Positions 8,836 to 18,598 are shown, counted from the stretch's first letter. The stretch is DNA of 64,000 bases from Flammeovirga kamogawensis (GCF_018736065.1 NZ_CP076128.1:4279001-4343000), one strand, 5' to 3'. Notes: a model not told the origin generated them from the letters alone. A program made the numbers and translations.

Positions 8836-9963
8836 ATGAAGATTGCTATTCTTTCTACCTTTTATCCGTTAAGAGGTGGAATTGCCACTTATGGGGCAGC
8901 ACTTTTATCAGCTTTAGAAAAAGAAGGACATGTTGTAAAAGCATTTACTTTTTCTAGACAATATCCTGATTTTTTATTTCCAGGAAAGTCACAATACATT
9001 ACAGAAGAAGATAATGTAGAAAAAATAGCATCTGAAGAAGTTTTGGACTCCATTAATCCAATCACTTATTATACTACAGCCAAAAAAATAAAAGCATTTA
9101 AACCTGATGTTTTAATTACTCAATTTTGGATGTCGTTCTTTGGCCCATCTGTAGGTACAGTAGCTAAATTATTAAAAAAAGATTGTATTACATTAAGTAT
9201 TTTGCATAATGTAATTCCTCACGAAGGTCGTTTTTTTGATAAACCTTTTACAAAATACTACTTAAATCAACATCATTGTTTTGTTACAATGAGCGATGTT
9301 GTTGAAAAAGATTTAAGAAGTTATGAGTCTGAAAAACCGAGTTTGGTAAGAGCTCATCCATTATATAATCATTTTGGCGATCCACAGAACCAAGAAGAAG
9401 CTCAACTAAAATTAGGTGTGGAATCAGATAAAAAGACATTATTGTTTTTTGGCTTTATAAGAGAGTACAAAGGTTTAGATATTCTTATTAAAACATTTGA
9501 TCAACTCGACGATTCATATCAATTACTAATTGCAGGAGAGGTTTATGGTTCTTTTGATAGTTACATGCAACTTATACAAGAGAATAGAAATAAGGAGCGA
9601 ATTCATATCTTCAATCAGTACATTTCAGATCAAGAAGTTGGTGATTATTTTTCTGTTGCAGATGTTTGTGTGTTACCTTATAAATCTGCTACTCAAAGTG
9701 GAATCACATCAATTGCATTACATTTTGAAGTTCCATTAATTGCAACAGATATGGGTGGTTTAAAAGAACTTATAATTAATGGAGAGACAGGAGAAATTGT
9801 TCCTTCTGCTACTGTAGAAGACTTAAAAAGAGGTATTGATACTTTTTTTATTAATGATCCTCAGCAGTATAAATCAAAGATTGTTGAGTTAAAAAAAGAA
9901 ATGTCTTGGGAAAATTTTGCAGCACACTTAGAAGACTTCATTTTTAAATTAAAAAGAAAATAA
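8836..9963 (+). CDS. Glycosyltransferase family 4 (GT-B fold)
   Basis: The 375-residue cytosolic protein has the two Rossmann halves of a GT4 enzyme. The acceptor half starts MKIAILSTFYPLRGGIATYG. The donor half contains LLFFGFIREYKGLDILIKTF and the nucleotide-sugar motif around SATQSGITSIALHFEVPLIA, with GGLKELI after it. In GT4 the usual EX7E motif is partly altered here (Q-S-G-I-T-S in place of E-G-F/G). The donor and acceptor are unknown; the operon with a LysM protein suggests an envelope glycan. It ends 21 bases from the convergent SGNH gene, and I see no terminator between them. Confidence 0.85.
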   Translation: MKIAILSTFYPLRGGIATYGAALLSALEKEGHVVKAFTFSRQYPDFLFPGKSQYITEEDNVEKIASEEVLDSINPITYYTTAKKIKAFKPDVLITQFWMSFFGPSVGTVAKLLKKDCITLSILHNVIPHEGRFFDKPFTKYYLNQHHCFVTMSDVVEKDLRSYESEKPSLVRAHPLYNHFGDPQNQEEAQLKLGVESDKKTLLFFGFIREYKGLDILIKTFDQLDDSYQLLIAGEVYGSFDSYMQLIQENRNKERIHIFNQYISDQEVGDYFSVADVCVLPYKSATQSGITSIALHFEVPLIATDMGGLKELIINGETGEIVPSATVEDLKRGIDTFFINDPQQYKSKIVELKKEMSWENFAAHLEDFIFKLKRK

Positions 9964-9984
9964 CGTAGCAAGATATTCTATTTT

Positions 9985-10719
9985 CTAAGGTTCAAGTAAC
10001 TGATTAAAAACATCATCTATAATATCATTTACCCAATACCTGTACATTTTTGCCGAAGGATGAAGACCATCTGAAGCAATTAACGTACGATCTTGTTTTG
10101 CCATTTTAGAGATACTTGTAATATTAAAAAAACGAACTCCTTCAGCATAAGTCAAATTTGCTTTTGAAGAATTGTATTTATCTATTTCTGTAGAAATACT
10201 TGGTGATGGTGCTGAATAAGTTGCTCCGTAATCTGGTATACTAAGAACAACAACATTATCAGGGTTATTGTTACCATATTTAATTGCTGTAGTTAAAAGT
10301 TGTGGATATTCGTTTAGGAATGTATCAAAATTAATTCTTTGATACTGGTTATTAACCCCAATCAATAAAGTAACAAGGTCGTAATTAGTTAAAAGTGTGT
10401 TTTTTTGTGCTTCAATTGCGTTTATAAGGTTTTTTGTTGTCCAACCTGTTTGAGCAATATAGGTTACTTCTCCAATAGAATATCCTTTTGATTCTAATTG
10501 TGCTTTTAACTGTTCATTCCAACGGTCTTTTTTCTGAACACTAGCCCCAATTGTGTAGGAGTCTCCTAAAGCTAAAATGTTTAAAGATCGAGTGGGGATG
10601 TTTTCATTAAGTACTGTAGCAGTAGTAGTAGAATTATATGAAGGAGAGGGATATTCTTCAGTTTGATTAGTACAACCGAAGATTAAAATACTTAATAGTC
10701 CAATCAGATAGCTTTTCAT
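9985..10719 (-). CDS. SGNH/GDSL hydrolase lipoprotein
   Basis: The 244-residue protein has a lipobox ending at Cys16 (LIFGC) and a Ser/Thr-rich linker. The SGNH domain starts with ILALGDSYTIGAS, with nucleophile Ser54. The Gly/Asn block is LLIGVNNQYQ, and the C-terminal catalytic pair is in SDGLHPSAKMY (Asp217, His220). It is likely an envelope-anchored esterase or lipase acting on acyl or acetyl groups. The gene is divergent from the caspase gene, with 156 bases between their starts. Confidence 0.85.
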   Translation of the reverse strand: MKSYLIGLLSILIFGCTNQTEEYPSPSYNSTTTATVLNENIPTRSLNILALGDSYTIGASVQKKDRWNEQLKAQLESKGYSIGEVTYIAQTGWTTKNLINAIEAQKNTLLTNYDLVTLLIGVNNQYQRINFDTFLNEYPQLLTTAIKYGNNNPDNVVVLSIPDYGATYSAPSPSISTEIDKYNSSKANLTYAEGVRFFNITSISKMAKQDRTLIASDGLHPSAKMYRYWVNDIIDDVFNQLLEP

Positions 10720-10845
10720 GAGTAATTATTTATTAAAGGCACAAAGCCTATTTCGTTTGTCTTACTATATGAGTTAAAACATCAAAAAATAGTTTTTGTT
10801 TTGAATCAAAATAAAGTACATCATGTAATTATACTAGAAGATAGT

Positions 10846-10853
10846 TATTTTTG
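10846..10853 (+). promoter_or_regulatory. -7 box of the caspase gene promoter
   Basis: TATTTTTG fits TAnnTTTG and predicts a start about 23 bases before the ATG at 10876. No TTG is found at the ideal -33 distance. Its position inside the upstream TTG-initiated extension argues that translation begins at 10876. Confidence 0.5.
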
Positions 10854-10875
10854 CTTTTCAACTTATAGAACACTT

Positions 10876-12324
10876 ATGAGAACAACAATATTTTTAGTAT
10901 TAAGTCTACTTTTTTCAATTTCTACTTTTGCACAAAAAAAAATAGTGGTAATGCCTAAGGTTGCTAAAGGAGGGACTATTTGCAATGCGTATCAGGTATA
11001 TGATAATAAGATAAGTATTAGTGCAGTAGAAAATGTATACAAAAGAAATAGATATAATGTTGTAAGTTCATCTGCAATTATAGAACAATTATATTCTTCT
11101 GGAGGATGCTACAAAGCAAATGATGAAGTTCAGAATGAAATAATTTCTCAAAATGGATTGAAATTATATACTCAGATTGCTGCTAAAACAAAGACATCTT
11201 ATAACGGTTCTTTTGTAGAAATTACTGTAAATGTTTTTGATGTTTCTGAAAGAAGATTGTTGGCCACTCAATTATCTAAATCTACTCCCAATTATTCTAA
11301 AGATAAGAAGAAGCAAATAGAACAAGCATTTGAAAAAATAATTAAGCCTCTGATGCAAACAGCTACGGCTAATCTTGCTGCAGGCAAATATCTTGATGCC
11401 CCTAAGGCAGTAATTATACCTGTTGTAAAACAAGCACCTCAAAAAGAAACACCAAAAGAAGAGGTTATCTTGATAAAGAAAGAAGAACCTAAAGAAGCAG
11501 AAGTAATTGAAGTGTTTTCTAGCGATGTTGATATTAATATACCTACAACATCAGTTGTAAATGAAGATGCTGTTGCTGTTATTATTGGTAATAAAGCTTA
11601 TAGAAATCCAGATGTACCAGAAGTAAAGTATGCAATTCATGATGCTAAAATTATGAAAGAATACCTAATAAAAACATTTGGGTTTAGAGAGGGAAATATT
11701 ATTTATAAAGAGAACGCTACTCAAGCCGACTTTAATGCAATATTTGGTATTAATGGTAATGCCAAGGGGAAATTATACAATTATGTAAAACCAAATAAGT
11801 CAGATGTATTTGTGTTTTATAGTGGTCATGGGGCACCAAACCCAGAATCTAAAGAAGGCTTCTTTGTTCCGGTAGATACTGATCCGTCTTTAATTCAATT
11901 TAATGGTTACTCTTTAACTACATTTTATGAAAATTTAGGAGAGGTACCTTACAAATCATTAAATGTAGTGATAGACGCTTGTTTTAGTGGTTCTTCTGAT
12001 GGAGGAATGTTATTAAAAAGTATTTCACCTGTTTTTATTAAGACAGAAAATAAGGTGATGAATGATGAGTTAGCTGTAATTATGTCGGCTTCTCAATCTG
12101 AACAAGTTGCTTCATGGTACAATGAGCAAAACCACGGTTTATTTACATACTTCTATTTAAAAGGTTTACAAGGAGCTGCAGATGAAAACCACGACAAGAA
12201 GATATCTGTAAAAGAGATGTCAGATTATATAACATCAAATGTGGAGTATATGGCTAGACGCTTAAATAATAGAGAACAGAAACCTCAAGTAGTTGGCGAT
12301 GCAACTATCTTGATAAGGGAATAG
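10876..12324 (+). CDS. Exported caspase-like (C14) peptidase
   Basis: Starting at ATG 10876 gives 482 residues with a clean signal peptide (MRTTIFLVLSLLFSISTFAQ). The upstream TTG at 10801 would bury this signal and overlap the promoter, so I reject it. An N-terminal module of about 155 residues and a charged linker precede the caspase domain (about 230-430). His318 lies in YSGHGAPN and Cys369 in VVIDACFSGSS, the clan CD dyad. Directly after it, residues 436-447 (DENHDKKISVKE) match an EF-hand calcium loop. Bacterial caspase homologues cleave after basic or acidic residues, often calcium-dependent; substrate and role here are unknown. Confidence 0.85.
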   Translation: MRTTIFLVLSLLFSISTFAQKKIVVMPKVAKGGTICNAYQVYDNKISISAVENVYKRNRYNVVSSSAIIEQLYSSGGCYKANDEVQNEIISQNGLKLYTQIAAKTKTSYNGSFVEITVNVFDVSERRLLATQLSKSTPNYSKDKKKQIEQAFEKIIKPLMQTATANLAAGKYLDAPKAVIIPVVKQAPQKETPKEEVILIKKEEPKEAEVIEVFSSDVDINIPTTSVVNEDAVAVIIGNKAYRNPDVPEVKYAIHDAKIMKEYLIKTFGFREGNIIYKENATQADFNAIFGINGNAKGKLYNYVKPNKSDVFVFYSGHGAPNPESKEGFFVPVDTDPSLIQFNGYSLTTFYENLGEVPYKSLNVVIDACFSGSSDGGMLLKSISPVFIKTENKVMNDELAVIMSASQSEQVASWYNEQNHGLFTYFYLKGLQGAADENHDKKISVKEMSDYITSNVEYMARRLNNREQKPQVVGDATILIRE

Positions 12325-12344
12325 TTTTTACTGTTTGAAGTTGA

Positions 12345-12375
12345 GCCAAAAACAATAGTAAATTATTGCTTTGGC
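12345..12375 (+). terminator. Possible weak terminator hairpin after the caspase gene
   Basis: GCCAAA (12345-12350) pairs with TTTGGC (12370-12375), and CAATA pairs with TATTG inside it. There is no clear T-run after it, so it may be only an mRNA 3' stabiliser. Confidence 0.35.
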
Positions 12376-12448
12376 ACTTAGTTATTTACTCTCATAATTT
12401 TTTAAAGTTATAATTGTGTTTTTTTTAGTGAAAAAACACCACCCTACA

Positions 12449-12480
12449 TTGTGATTATTTCTAAATGATTCTTATTTTTG
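12449..12480 (+). promoter_or_regulatory. Consensus Bacteroidota promoter
   Basis: TTG at 12449-12451, 21 bases, then TATTTTTG at 12473-12480. This is a near-ideal match to TTG-N(19-21)-TAnnTTTG, with transcription predicted to start close to 12487, a few bases before the ATG at 12499. Confidence 0.75.
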
Positions 12481-12498
12481 CTTTAATAGTAAGAATCT

Positions 12499-12894
12499 AT
12501 GCAAGAAAATAAGTACATATCATTCAAATTATTCCCATTTATGATGGCAATAGTTATCCTTTCAGCATTATTTGCTGAGACGGTGTATGCTGTGACTATT
12601 GATGCAACTGTAACCACTACAGTAGCAACTGCAACAGAGGACGACGCAGATCAAGGAAGTACTCAGAAAGCAACTTTTGATGTTTTAAAAGAACAATCAA
12701 ATGCATTGCCACAAAGTACAGAAGGTATTCAATGGTGTAATGTTTTTGTAAAAACGTTGCCACCAACAGAAAACTTTAGATTGATCTTAAAGCCTAACGA
12801 TAACATCAAACCTAATGGACATCAGCAAGATGCTCCAATTTCTGCACACAAATCTTGTGTGTTTGGCTTATACGCCGCCCCAAATGCACCTTAA
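12499..12894 (+). CDS. Small exported protein of unknown function
   Basis: A 131-residue protein with an N-terminal hydrophobic segment (about 10-31, FKLFPFMMAIVILSALFAET) that looks like a signal peptide. A Thr/Ala-rich acidic stretch follows (TVTTTVATATEDDAD), then a compact part with two cysteines, in IQWCNVFVK and HKSCVFGLY, that could form a disulfide. No family is recognised. It has a strong promoter and a very short leader. It lies 143 bases upstream of secDF; any link is unproven. Confidence 0.65.
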   Translation: MQENKYISFKLFPFMMAIVILSALFAETVYAVTIDATVTTTVATATEDDADQGSTQKATFDVLKEQSNALPQSTEGIQWCNVFVKTLPPTENFRLILKPNDNIKPNGHQQDAPISAHKSCVFGLYAAPNAP

Positions 12895-13037
12895 TTAAAT
12901 CTAGTTAAGGGTTTTCCTATCATTTAATAGACACTTTTTACAGAATTTGTAGACAGGTTTCAACTTGGCTATAGTAATTCTTGTGTATATATATTTAATT
13001 AATCATTTCAGCTATTATATAGTATTTTTTTACAATT

Positions 13038-16004
13038 ATGAGAAACAGAGGTTTTGTACTGTTTATTGCGATCACAGTGACGCTATTCAGTTTATTCGAC
13101 CTATCATTCACAGTTGTATCTCGTTCAGTTCAGAACAGTGCAGATGAGTATGCAATGGATTCGAAAGGTCATGTAGACTATTTTAAAAAACAAGCTTACA
13201 TTGATTCGGTATGGAAATTACCAGTTTATGATTTAGGCTTCACTTCTTACACTTACGAAGAGGTTAAAAACAAAGAACTAGCTTTAGGTCTTGACCTTCA
13301 AGGTGGTATGTCAGTAACATTGGAGGTTTCTCCAATTGAGGTGATTAAAGCAATGGCAGGTTCTAATGTAGATGCTGCTTTTGAAAAATCAATTGCTGCT
13401 GCATCTGCTGCAGAGAAAGAAAATAGAGAGTCTTTTACAGATAATTTCTTTAGTGCATTAGAAGAGAACGCTCCAAACGTTCCTTTTGCAACTTACTTTG
13501 CTACTTCGTCTAACAAAGGAAGAATTTCTTTTAATTCTCCAAATGATAAAGTTAAAAAATTAGTAGAGTCTGAAGTGGATGGTGCTGTAGATAGAGCATT
13601 TGAAATTATCCGTACTCGTATTGATAAATTTGGTGTTACTCAACCAAATATCCAACGTCTTCAAGGTACTAACCGTATCTCTATCGAGCTTCCTGGTGTT
13701 GATAACCCAGAGCGTGTTCGTAATTTAGTACAAGGTGTTGCAAAATTAGAGTTCTTAGAAGTTTGGACAAACCAAGAGGCACAGCCTTATATTTTCCAAA
13801 TGAACCAAGCTTGGGTAAAACAAGAAGAAGCTCGTAAAAAATTATCAGGAGATGTAGCTAAAGCTGAAGCTCCTAAAAAAGAAGCATCTGAAAATTCTTT
13901 ATTCGAAGGTGATTCTACAACAGCTGCTGCAGATTCTGCAAAAGTTGATGAAACTTCAGTTTCTCCTCTTTTAGCTAAAATGCAAGGTGGTTTAGTTTAT
14001 GCTGATGATGATACTGCAGCAGTAAACAAAATGCTACGTGATACAGAAGTTATGGATGTTATCCCTTCTGATATGAAATTTATCTGGGCACACAAACCTC
14101 TTGCTGAACAAAATGGTAAGAGTTTCTACGAATTATTCCCAGTAAAGAAAGACCGTGAAGCAAAACTTGGTGGTGATGTTATTACAGATGCTATCCAAAC
14201 TTTTGATCAAAGAGCTCAGCCTGCAGTTTCAATGTCAATGAATGTTGAAGGTGCTAAGAAATGGAAGAAAATGACTGGCCAAAACTTAGGTCGTCGTATT
14301 GCTATTGCTTTAGATAATGAAGTATATACTGCTCCAACTGTAAATTCTGAAATTGATGGTGGTCGTTCTGAAATCACTGGATCTTTTGATATCAACGAAG
14401 CAAAAGATTTAGCAAACGTACTTAAAGCTGGTAAATTACCTGCTCCAACTCGTATTATCGAGGAAGTAGTAGTTGGTCCATCATTAGGTAAAGTTGCACA
14501 AAGCGAAGGTCTTAATTCTGTATTATTAGGTTTAAGTTTAGTAATCGTATTTATGATCGTTTACTATGCTAAAGGTGGTATTATTGCAAACGTTGCTTTA
14601 TTATCTAACATCTTCTTTATTGTAGGTATTTTAGCAGAACTTGGTGCAGCATTAACGTTACCAGGTATTGCAGGTATTGTACTTACAATTGGTATGTCGA
14701 TTGATGCAAACGTACTTATCTTCGAACGTATCCGTGAGGAGCAAAGAGCTGGAAAGTCGTTATTACAAGCAATTAATAATGGTTATGACCGTGCATTCTG
14801 GACAATTTTTGATGCTAACGTTACTACTTTATTAACAGGTGCATTCTTATATGTATTTGGTATGGGACCAATTAAAGGTTTTGCAGTAACATTAATGATT
14901 GGTATTGTTTGTTCATTCTTCTCAGCAGTATTTATTTCTCGTTTAATTGTTTCTTACTTCACTAACAAGTATGGTGAGAAAACTAAATTAAGCTTCGAAA
15001 CTGGTTTATCTAAGAAATTAGCTGGACAATCTAACTACGACTTTATGGGTAAGCGTAAGATTGCTTATGCTGCGTCTGTAGTTGTTATTATTGCTGGTCT
15101 TGCTTCTTTATCAATTAATGGTTTAAACTTAGGTGTAGATTTTACTGGTGGACGTAGCTATATTGTTAACTTCGATAAAGTAGTTGTACCTTCTAAATTA
15201 CAAGCTTCTTTAGTGAAAGATTTTGATGGTAAATCTGTTGAAGTTAAAACGTATGGTAACGAGCAAACTTTAAAAATTACTACTGCATATCTTGTAGATG
15301 ACGAATCTACTGAAGCAGATACTAAAGTGCAACAAATTATTGTAACAGGTATTGAGAAGTTTACTGGAGATAAATACTCTGATAAGCAAAAAGTTGATGC
15401 TGGTACTTTTGTTATCCCTTCTACATCTAAAGTAGGTGCTACTATTGCAGATGATATTACAGATGGTGCAGAAGAGGCAGTATTGTTCTCTTTATTAGGA
15501 ATCTTTGCTTATATCTGGGTGCGTTTCCGTAGAGCAAACTTTGGTATTGGTGCAATTGCAGCATTAGTTCACGATACATTAATTGTATTTGGTGCTTTTG
15601 GTATTGCAAACTTATTAGGTGCTGGTTTTGAATTAGACCAAGTATTTATTGCAGCAATCTTAACTGTAATTGGTTACTCTATTAACGATACAGTGGTTGT
15701 ATTTGACCGTGTTCGTGAAGAAGAAGAAGGTTCAAAAGATGGAGATCAATTAATTAACGTTATCAACAAGGCAATTAATGGTACATTAAACCGTACAATT
15801 ATTACTTCGTTCACTACATTATTAGTAATCTTTGTACTATTAGTATTTGGTGGTGAAGCATTAAGAGGATTCTCATTCTCATTATTTGTTGGTATCATGG
15901 TGGGTACTTACTCATCTATCTTTATCGCTGCTCCAGTGGTATTTGATACTTCTAAAAAAGAAATCAGAAAGAAAGCTACTGAAACTGCTGCTGTAAAAGC
16001 ATAG
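13038..16004 (+). CDS. secDF: SecDF fusion protein translocase subunit
   Basis: At 988 residues this is a SecD-SecF fusion, the usual Bacteroidota arrangement. The SecD half has a first helix, the LALGLDLQGGMSVTLEV motif, a long periplasmic P1 domain with an acidic/Ala-rich insert (about 270-320), and five helices around IGMSIDANVLIFERIREE. The SecF half begins near residue 670 with LNLGVDFTGGRSYIV and has its own helices with IGYSINDTVVVFDRVREE. SecDF uses the proton gradient to pull exported proteins through SecYEG on the periplasmic side. Codon use is strongly biased (CGT, GGT, GCT), as in highly expressed genes. A strong terminator follows. Confidence 0.97.
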   Translation: MRNRGFVLFIAITVTLFSLFDLSFTVVSRSVQNSADEYAMDSKGHVDYFKKQAYIDSVWKLPVYDLGFTSYTYEEVKNKELALGLDLQGGMSVTLEVSPIEVIKAMAGSNVDAAFEKSIAAASAAEKENRESFTDNFFSALEENAPNVPFATYFATSSNKGRISFNSPNDKVKKLVESEVDGAVDRAFEIIRTRIDKFGVTQPNIQRLQGTNRISIELPGVDNPERVRNLVQGVAKLEFLEVWTNQEAQPYIFQMNQAWVKQEEARKKLSGDVAKAEAPKKEASENSLFEGDSTTAAADSAKVDETSVSPLLAKMQGGLVYADDDTAAVNKMLRDTEVMDVIPSDMKFIWAHKPLAEQNGKSFYELFPVKKDREAKLGGDVITDAIQTFDQRAQPAVSMSMNVEGAKKWKKMTGQNLGRRIAIALDNEVYTAPTVNSEIDGGRSEITGSFDINEAKDLANVLKAGKLPAPTRIIEEVVVGPSLGKVAQSEGLNSVLLGLSLVIVFMIVYYAKGGIIANVALLSNIFFIVGILAELGAALTLPGIAGIVLTIGMSIDANVLIFERIREEQRAGKSLLQAINNGYDRAFWTIFDANVTTLLTGAFLYVFGMGPIKGFAVTLMIGIVCSFFSAVFISRLIVSYFTNKYGEKTKLSFETGLSKKLAGQSNYDFMGKRKIAYAASVVVIIAGLASLSINGLNLGVDFTGGRSYIVNFDKVVVPSKLQASLVKDFDGKSVEVKTYGNEQTLKITTAYLVDDESTEADTKVQQIIVTGIEKFTGDKYSDKQKVDAGTFVIPSTSKVGATIADDITDGAEEAVLFSLLGIFAYIWVRFRRANFGIGAIAALVHDTLIVFGAFGIANLLGAGFELDQVFIAAILTVIGYSINDTVVVFDRVREEEEGSKDGDQLINVINKAINGTLNRTIITSFTTLLVIFVLLVFGGEALRGFSFSLFVGIMVGTYSSIFIAAPVVFDTSKKEIRKKATETAAVKA

Positions 16005-16026
16005 TTTTATTTCTTTTAAGATATAT

Positions 16027-16060
16027 AAAAGCCCTTCTGAGGATTCTCAGAAGGGCTTTT
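16027..16060 (+). terminator. Intrinsic terminator after secDF
   Basis: A perfect 15-base stem (16027-16041 with 16046-16060, core GCCCTTCTGAG) with a 4-base loop GATT, ending in a T-run. Confidence 0.93.
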
Positions 16061-16160
16061 TGCGTTAAAAAATCCCATTTCAATTAAATGAATGTTTACG
16101 TAGGTGTCTTTTATTACTTGCTGTACGTCAATAGTATATGTAATTAAAAAGACTCAAACT

Positions 16161-16565
16161 ATGACAAATAAATTAAAACTTGTATTTCTATTATTATTAT
16201 CATTCTGTTTAGGAAATCAAATCATTGCGGCAGATGATATTATAATTGAAAAAGATGCTAAGGTTTATATTCATAAATCTGGTAGAGGAACAACAGCTTA
16301 TGCTTTTAATCCCAATGGTACTATGCAATACATTGTAGAGTATTCTGATGGATCTTTTTATGAGTTCTCAGGAACTTATAGGTTGGATAATGCCGTTGTA
16401 ATGGTACATTTAGAGGAAGGGAAAGGTAAAAATAATTCCGGAATTGAGATGAATAATTTAAAGCCGAAAAGAGCAGATATCGAATTTCTTGTTAAAGATG
16501 ATAGTATTATAGAGAGCGGAGCATCAAATATTTATCAATTATTACAAGATAAAAAAGAGGAGTAA
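16161..16565 (+). CDS. Small exported protein of unknown function
   Basis: From the ATG at 16161 the protein has 134 residues, with a signal peptide (MTNKLKLVFLLLLSFCLGNQ, cleaved near IIAA-D). The longer frame beginning with GTG at 16104 would hide this signal, so it is not used. The mature part (about 110 residues) is beta-rich, with FNPNGTMQYIVEYSDGSFYE and a lysine-rich middle. No family is recognised. It stands alone between the secDF terminator and the next exported protein. Confidence 0.7.
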   Translation: MTNKLKLVFLLLLSFCLGNQIIAADDIIIEKDAKVYIHKSGRGTTAYAFNPNGTMQYIVEYSDGSFYEFSGTYRLDNAVVMVHLEEGKGKNNSGIEMNNLKPKRADIEFLVKDDSIIESGASNIYQLLQDKKEE

Positions 16566-16655
16566 TCAATTCGTATGCTTATTTTTAAGTTTGAATAGAT
16601 TAATGTCAAATAATCGATTTTTTTATTTTAGAATTCAACTTTCAAATTAAATAAG

Positions 16656-17306
16656 ATGAAATTAATTCAGATCCTATCCATTCTACTAATTACAGCTTGT
16701 TCAGCTTTTGCACAAGGTTCGTATCCATTTGAGAAACAAATTGTATTTCAGCAATCTCAAAACGGGAATGTGCAAGAATATCCTAAGGCTACTTTATTGG
16801 TAGGCCCTGCAGAATATTTAGGAGCAAGAGTTGTATCAGAAGAAGATGCCGGTTCTCAGTATATGTTATGTGATTTTGAAAATAACAAGTACTTAATTTT
16901 AATGCGTCAGTTTGGACAGAAGATAGCTATAGAATCTCCTGTAGACCCTAAAACATTAGATGTATTAGGTATTAAAGATGTTCCTGTAAAAGAGAATAAA
17001 AAATCTAAAGAAGAAATCCTTGGAGCTAAATGTAGAGCTTTTGTAGGAGAAAAAGATGGACAGAAAGTAGAAGTTTTTATTGGTAAAGTAGATTTCCCAG
17101 CAAAAGGGTTAGAGAACTTAACTAAACTTTTAACAGAGAAAATTGGTATTGACTTGAATGATGGTGAGGTATTATTAGGAGTACGTTTTACTGATCCTAA
17201 AAACAACTCAAACATGATGATAAAAGCAGTAGAAGTTGTAAATAAAAAATATAACTTATCAACTGTAGGTTACAATAAAATGAGTACTAGTGGCTTCGGT
17301 TTCTAA
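16656..17306 (+). CDS. Exported protein, possibly DUF4412-like
   Basis: A 216-residue protein with a signal peptide ending at AFAQ (residue 20). The body follows the pattern of exported Bacteroidota proteins that begin with a FEKQIVF strand and carry a CDFENNKYLILMR segment. A long loop with LGAKCRAFVGEKDGQKVEVF resembles the DUF4412 group, but this match is from memory and weak. Two cysteines (in MLCDF and AKCRAF) could pair. No enzyme motifs are visible. A strong bidirectional terminator follows. Confidence 0.6.
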   Translation: MKLIQILSILLITACSAFAQGSYPFEKQIVFQQSQNGNVQEYPKATLLVGPAEYLGARVVSEEDAGSQYMLCDFENNKYLILMRQFGQKIAIESPVDPKTLDVLGIKDVPVKENKKSKEEILGAKCRAFVGEKDGQKVEVFIGKVDFPAKGLENLTKLLTEKIGIDLNDGEVLLGVRFTDPKNNSNMMIKAVEVVNKKYNLSTVGYNKMSTSGFGF

Positions 17307-17322
17307 GAAAATAATTTAACGT

Positions 17323-17366
17323 AAAAAAGCGAGTCATTCTCAATAAAAAGAATGACTCGCTTTTTT
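17323..17366. terminator. Bidirectional intrinsic terminator
   Basis: A perfect 18-base stem (17323-17340 with 17349-17366, core GCGAGTCATTCT) flanked by A-run and T-run. It serves the exported protein gene on the plus strand and the convergent DEAD-box helicase gene. Confidence 0.93.
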
Positions 17367-17386
17367 ATATCTAAATATTCTGATGA

Positions 17387-18499
17387 TTAATCAAAAACTT
17401 GTTCCATAGTGATTCCTAATGAATCTTCTATTTCATCAAGTTTGCTCATCTCTCTTTTAGTTACAATACATAAAGAAGTACCTGATTTACCTGCTCTTGC
17501 TGTTCTACCACTTCTATGAGTAAAGTACTCCATTTTATCAGGAAGTTGATAGTGGACAACGTAAGCAAGGTCTGCAATGTCAATACCTCTAGCTGCTAAA
17601 TCTGTTGCTACCAAAATTTGCAATTTATTACCTTTAAAAGCACGCATCACTTTATCTCTTTCTTTTTGAGATAAATCACCGTGAATAGCTTCAGCTTTAA
17701 ATTGCTTACCATGTAATTGTTTAGACACTTGTTGAGCTTCTGCTTTTGTTCTTGTAAAAACAACTCCTCTAGCATCTCCCTGTGTTCTAATGAACCAGTT
17801 TAATGTTTCAATTTTTTGTTTTTGCTCAGCAAGAATATATTCAAACTTTATCTTTTTGTTGATAACGTTAAATGGATTCACCTCGATACGGAACGCATCT
17901 TTATCCATATGCTTATTTACAATCTCATTGATGCCTGCAGGGAAAGTAGCAGAGAACAACCATGTTGCTTTTTTATTTGTAGTAAGACGAAGAATTTTAG
18001 ACAGGTCTTCTTTAAATCCCATGCTTAGCATCTCATCAGCCTCATCCATTACTACTGTTTTAACACCAGATAGATCGATAGCATTACGGTCTACTAAATC
18101 TAATAAACGCCCAGGAGTTGCAACAACTATATGTGTTGGTCTCTTTAGGTTATTGATTTGTTGATCTATTGAAGCACCACCATATACAGCCTCACAGAAT
18201 ACTTTATGATAGTATTTTGTAAAACGAAACAATTGCTTCTGAATTTGTTGTCCTAATTCACGAGTGGGTGAGAGGACTAATGCTTGAGGTTGAGAATTTT
18301 TAGGATTTACAGCTTGAAGAAGAGGAAGGCCAAAAGCGGCTGTTTTTCCTGTACCCGTTTGTGCTTGTCCGATAAAATCAGTTCCTTTTGTGATTAGAAA
18401 TGGGATTGATTTTTCCTGAATAGCCGTCGGTTCTTCAATACCATTTTCTTTTAATGCTTTAATTAAAGCATCTTGAATTCCTAATTCCTTGAATGTCAT
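17387..18499 (-). CDS. DEAD-box RNA helicase (RhlE/CsdA type core)
   Basis: The 370-residue protein carries all helicase motifs in order: an N-terminal Q-motif region (EPTAIQEKSIPF), motif I AQTGTGKT, Ia PTRELG, Ib TPGR, II DEAD, III SAT, V ATDLAARGID, and VI HRSGRTARAG. It ends just after the second RecA domain and lacks the basic or RNA-binding tails found on longer RhlE and CsdA proteins, so it is a minimal core. It should unwind short RNA duplexes in ribosome assembly or mRNA decay. Confidence 0.93.
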   Translation of the reverse strand: MTFKELGIQDALIKALKENGIEEPTAIQEKSIPFLITKGTDFIGQAQTGTGKTAAFGLPLLQAVNPKNSQPQALVLSPTRELGQQIQKQLFRFTKYYHKVFCEAVYGGASIDQQINNLKRPTHIVVATPGRLLDLVDRNAIDLSGVKTVVMDEADEMLSMGFKEDLSKILRLTTNKKATWLFSATFPAGINEIVNKHMDKDAFRIEVNPFNVINKKIKFEYILAEQKQKIETLNWFIRTQGDARGVVFTRTKAEAQQVSKQLHGKQFKAEAIHGDLSQKERDKVMRAFKGNKLQILVATDLAARGIDIADLAYVVHYQLPDKMEYFTHRSGRTARAGKSGTSLCIVTKREMSKLDEIEDSLGITMEQVFD

Positions 18500-18598
18500 C
18501 TTTTTCTTTTTATTTCTTGACGAACCACAAAGGTAGGTTTATTTATTGGGAAAATAGAAAAAAGACCATTTCATATAGAATCTTTAAGAAAGAGCATA

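Noticed and set aside
10801-10875. A TTG-initiated 25-residue extension of the caspase-like protein.
   Set aside because: It covers the TATTTTTG promoter box and hides a clean signal peptide that starts at ATG 10876.
12965-13147. A plus-strand frame overlapping the start of secDF in another frame.
   Set aside because: Its product is low-complexity and it is out of frame with the strongly supported secDF start.
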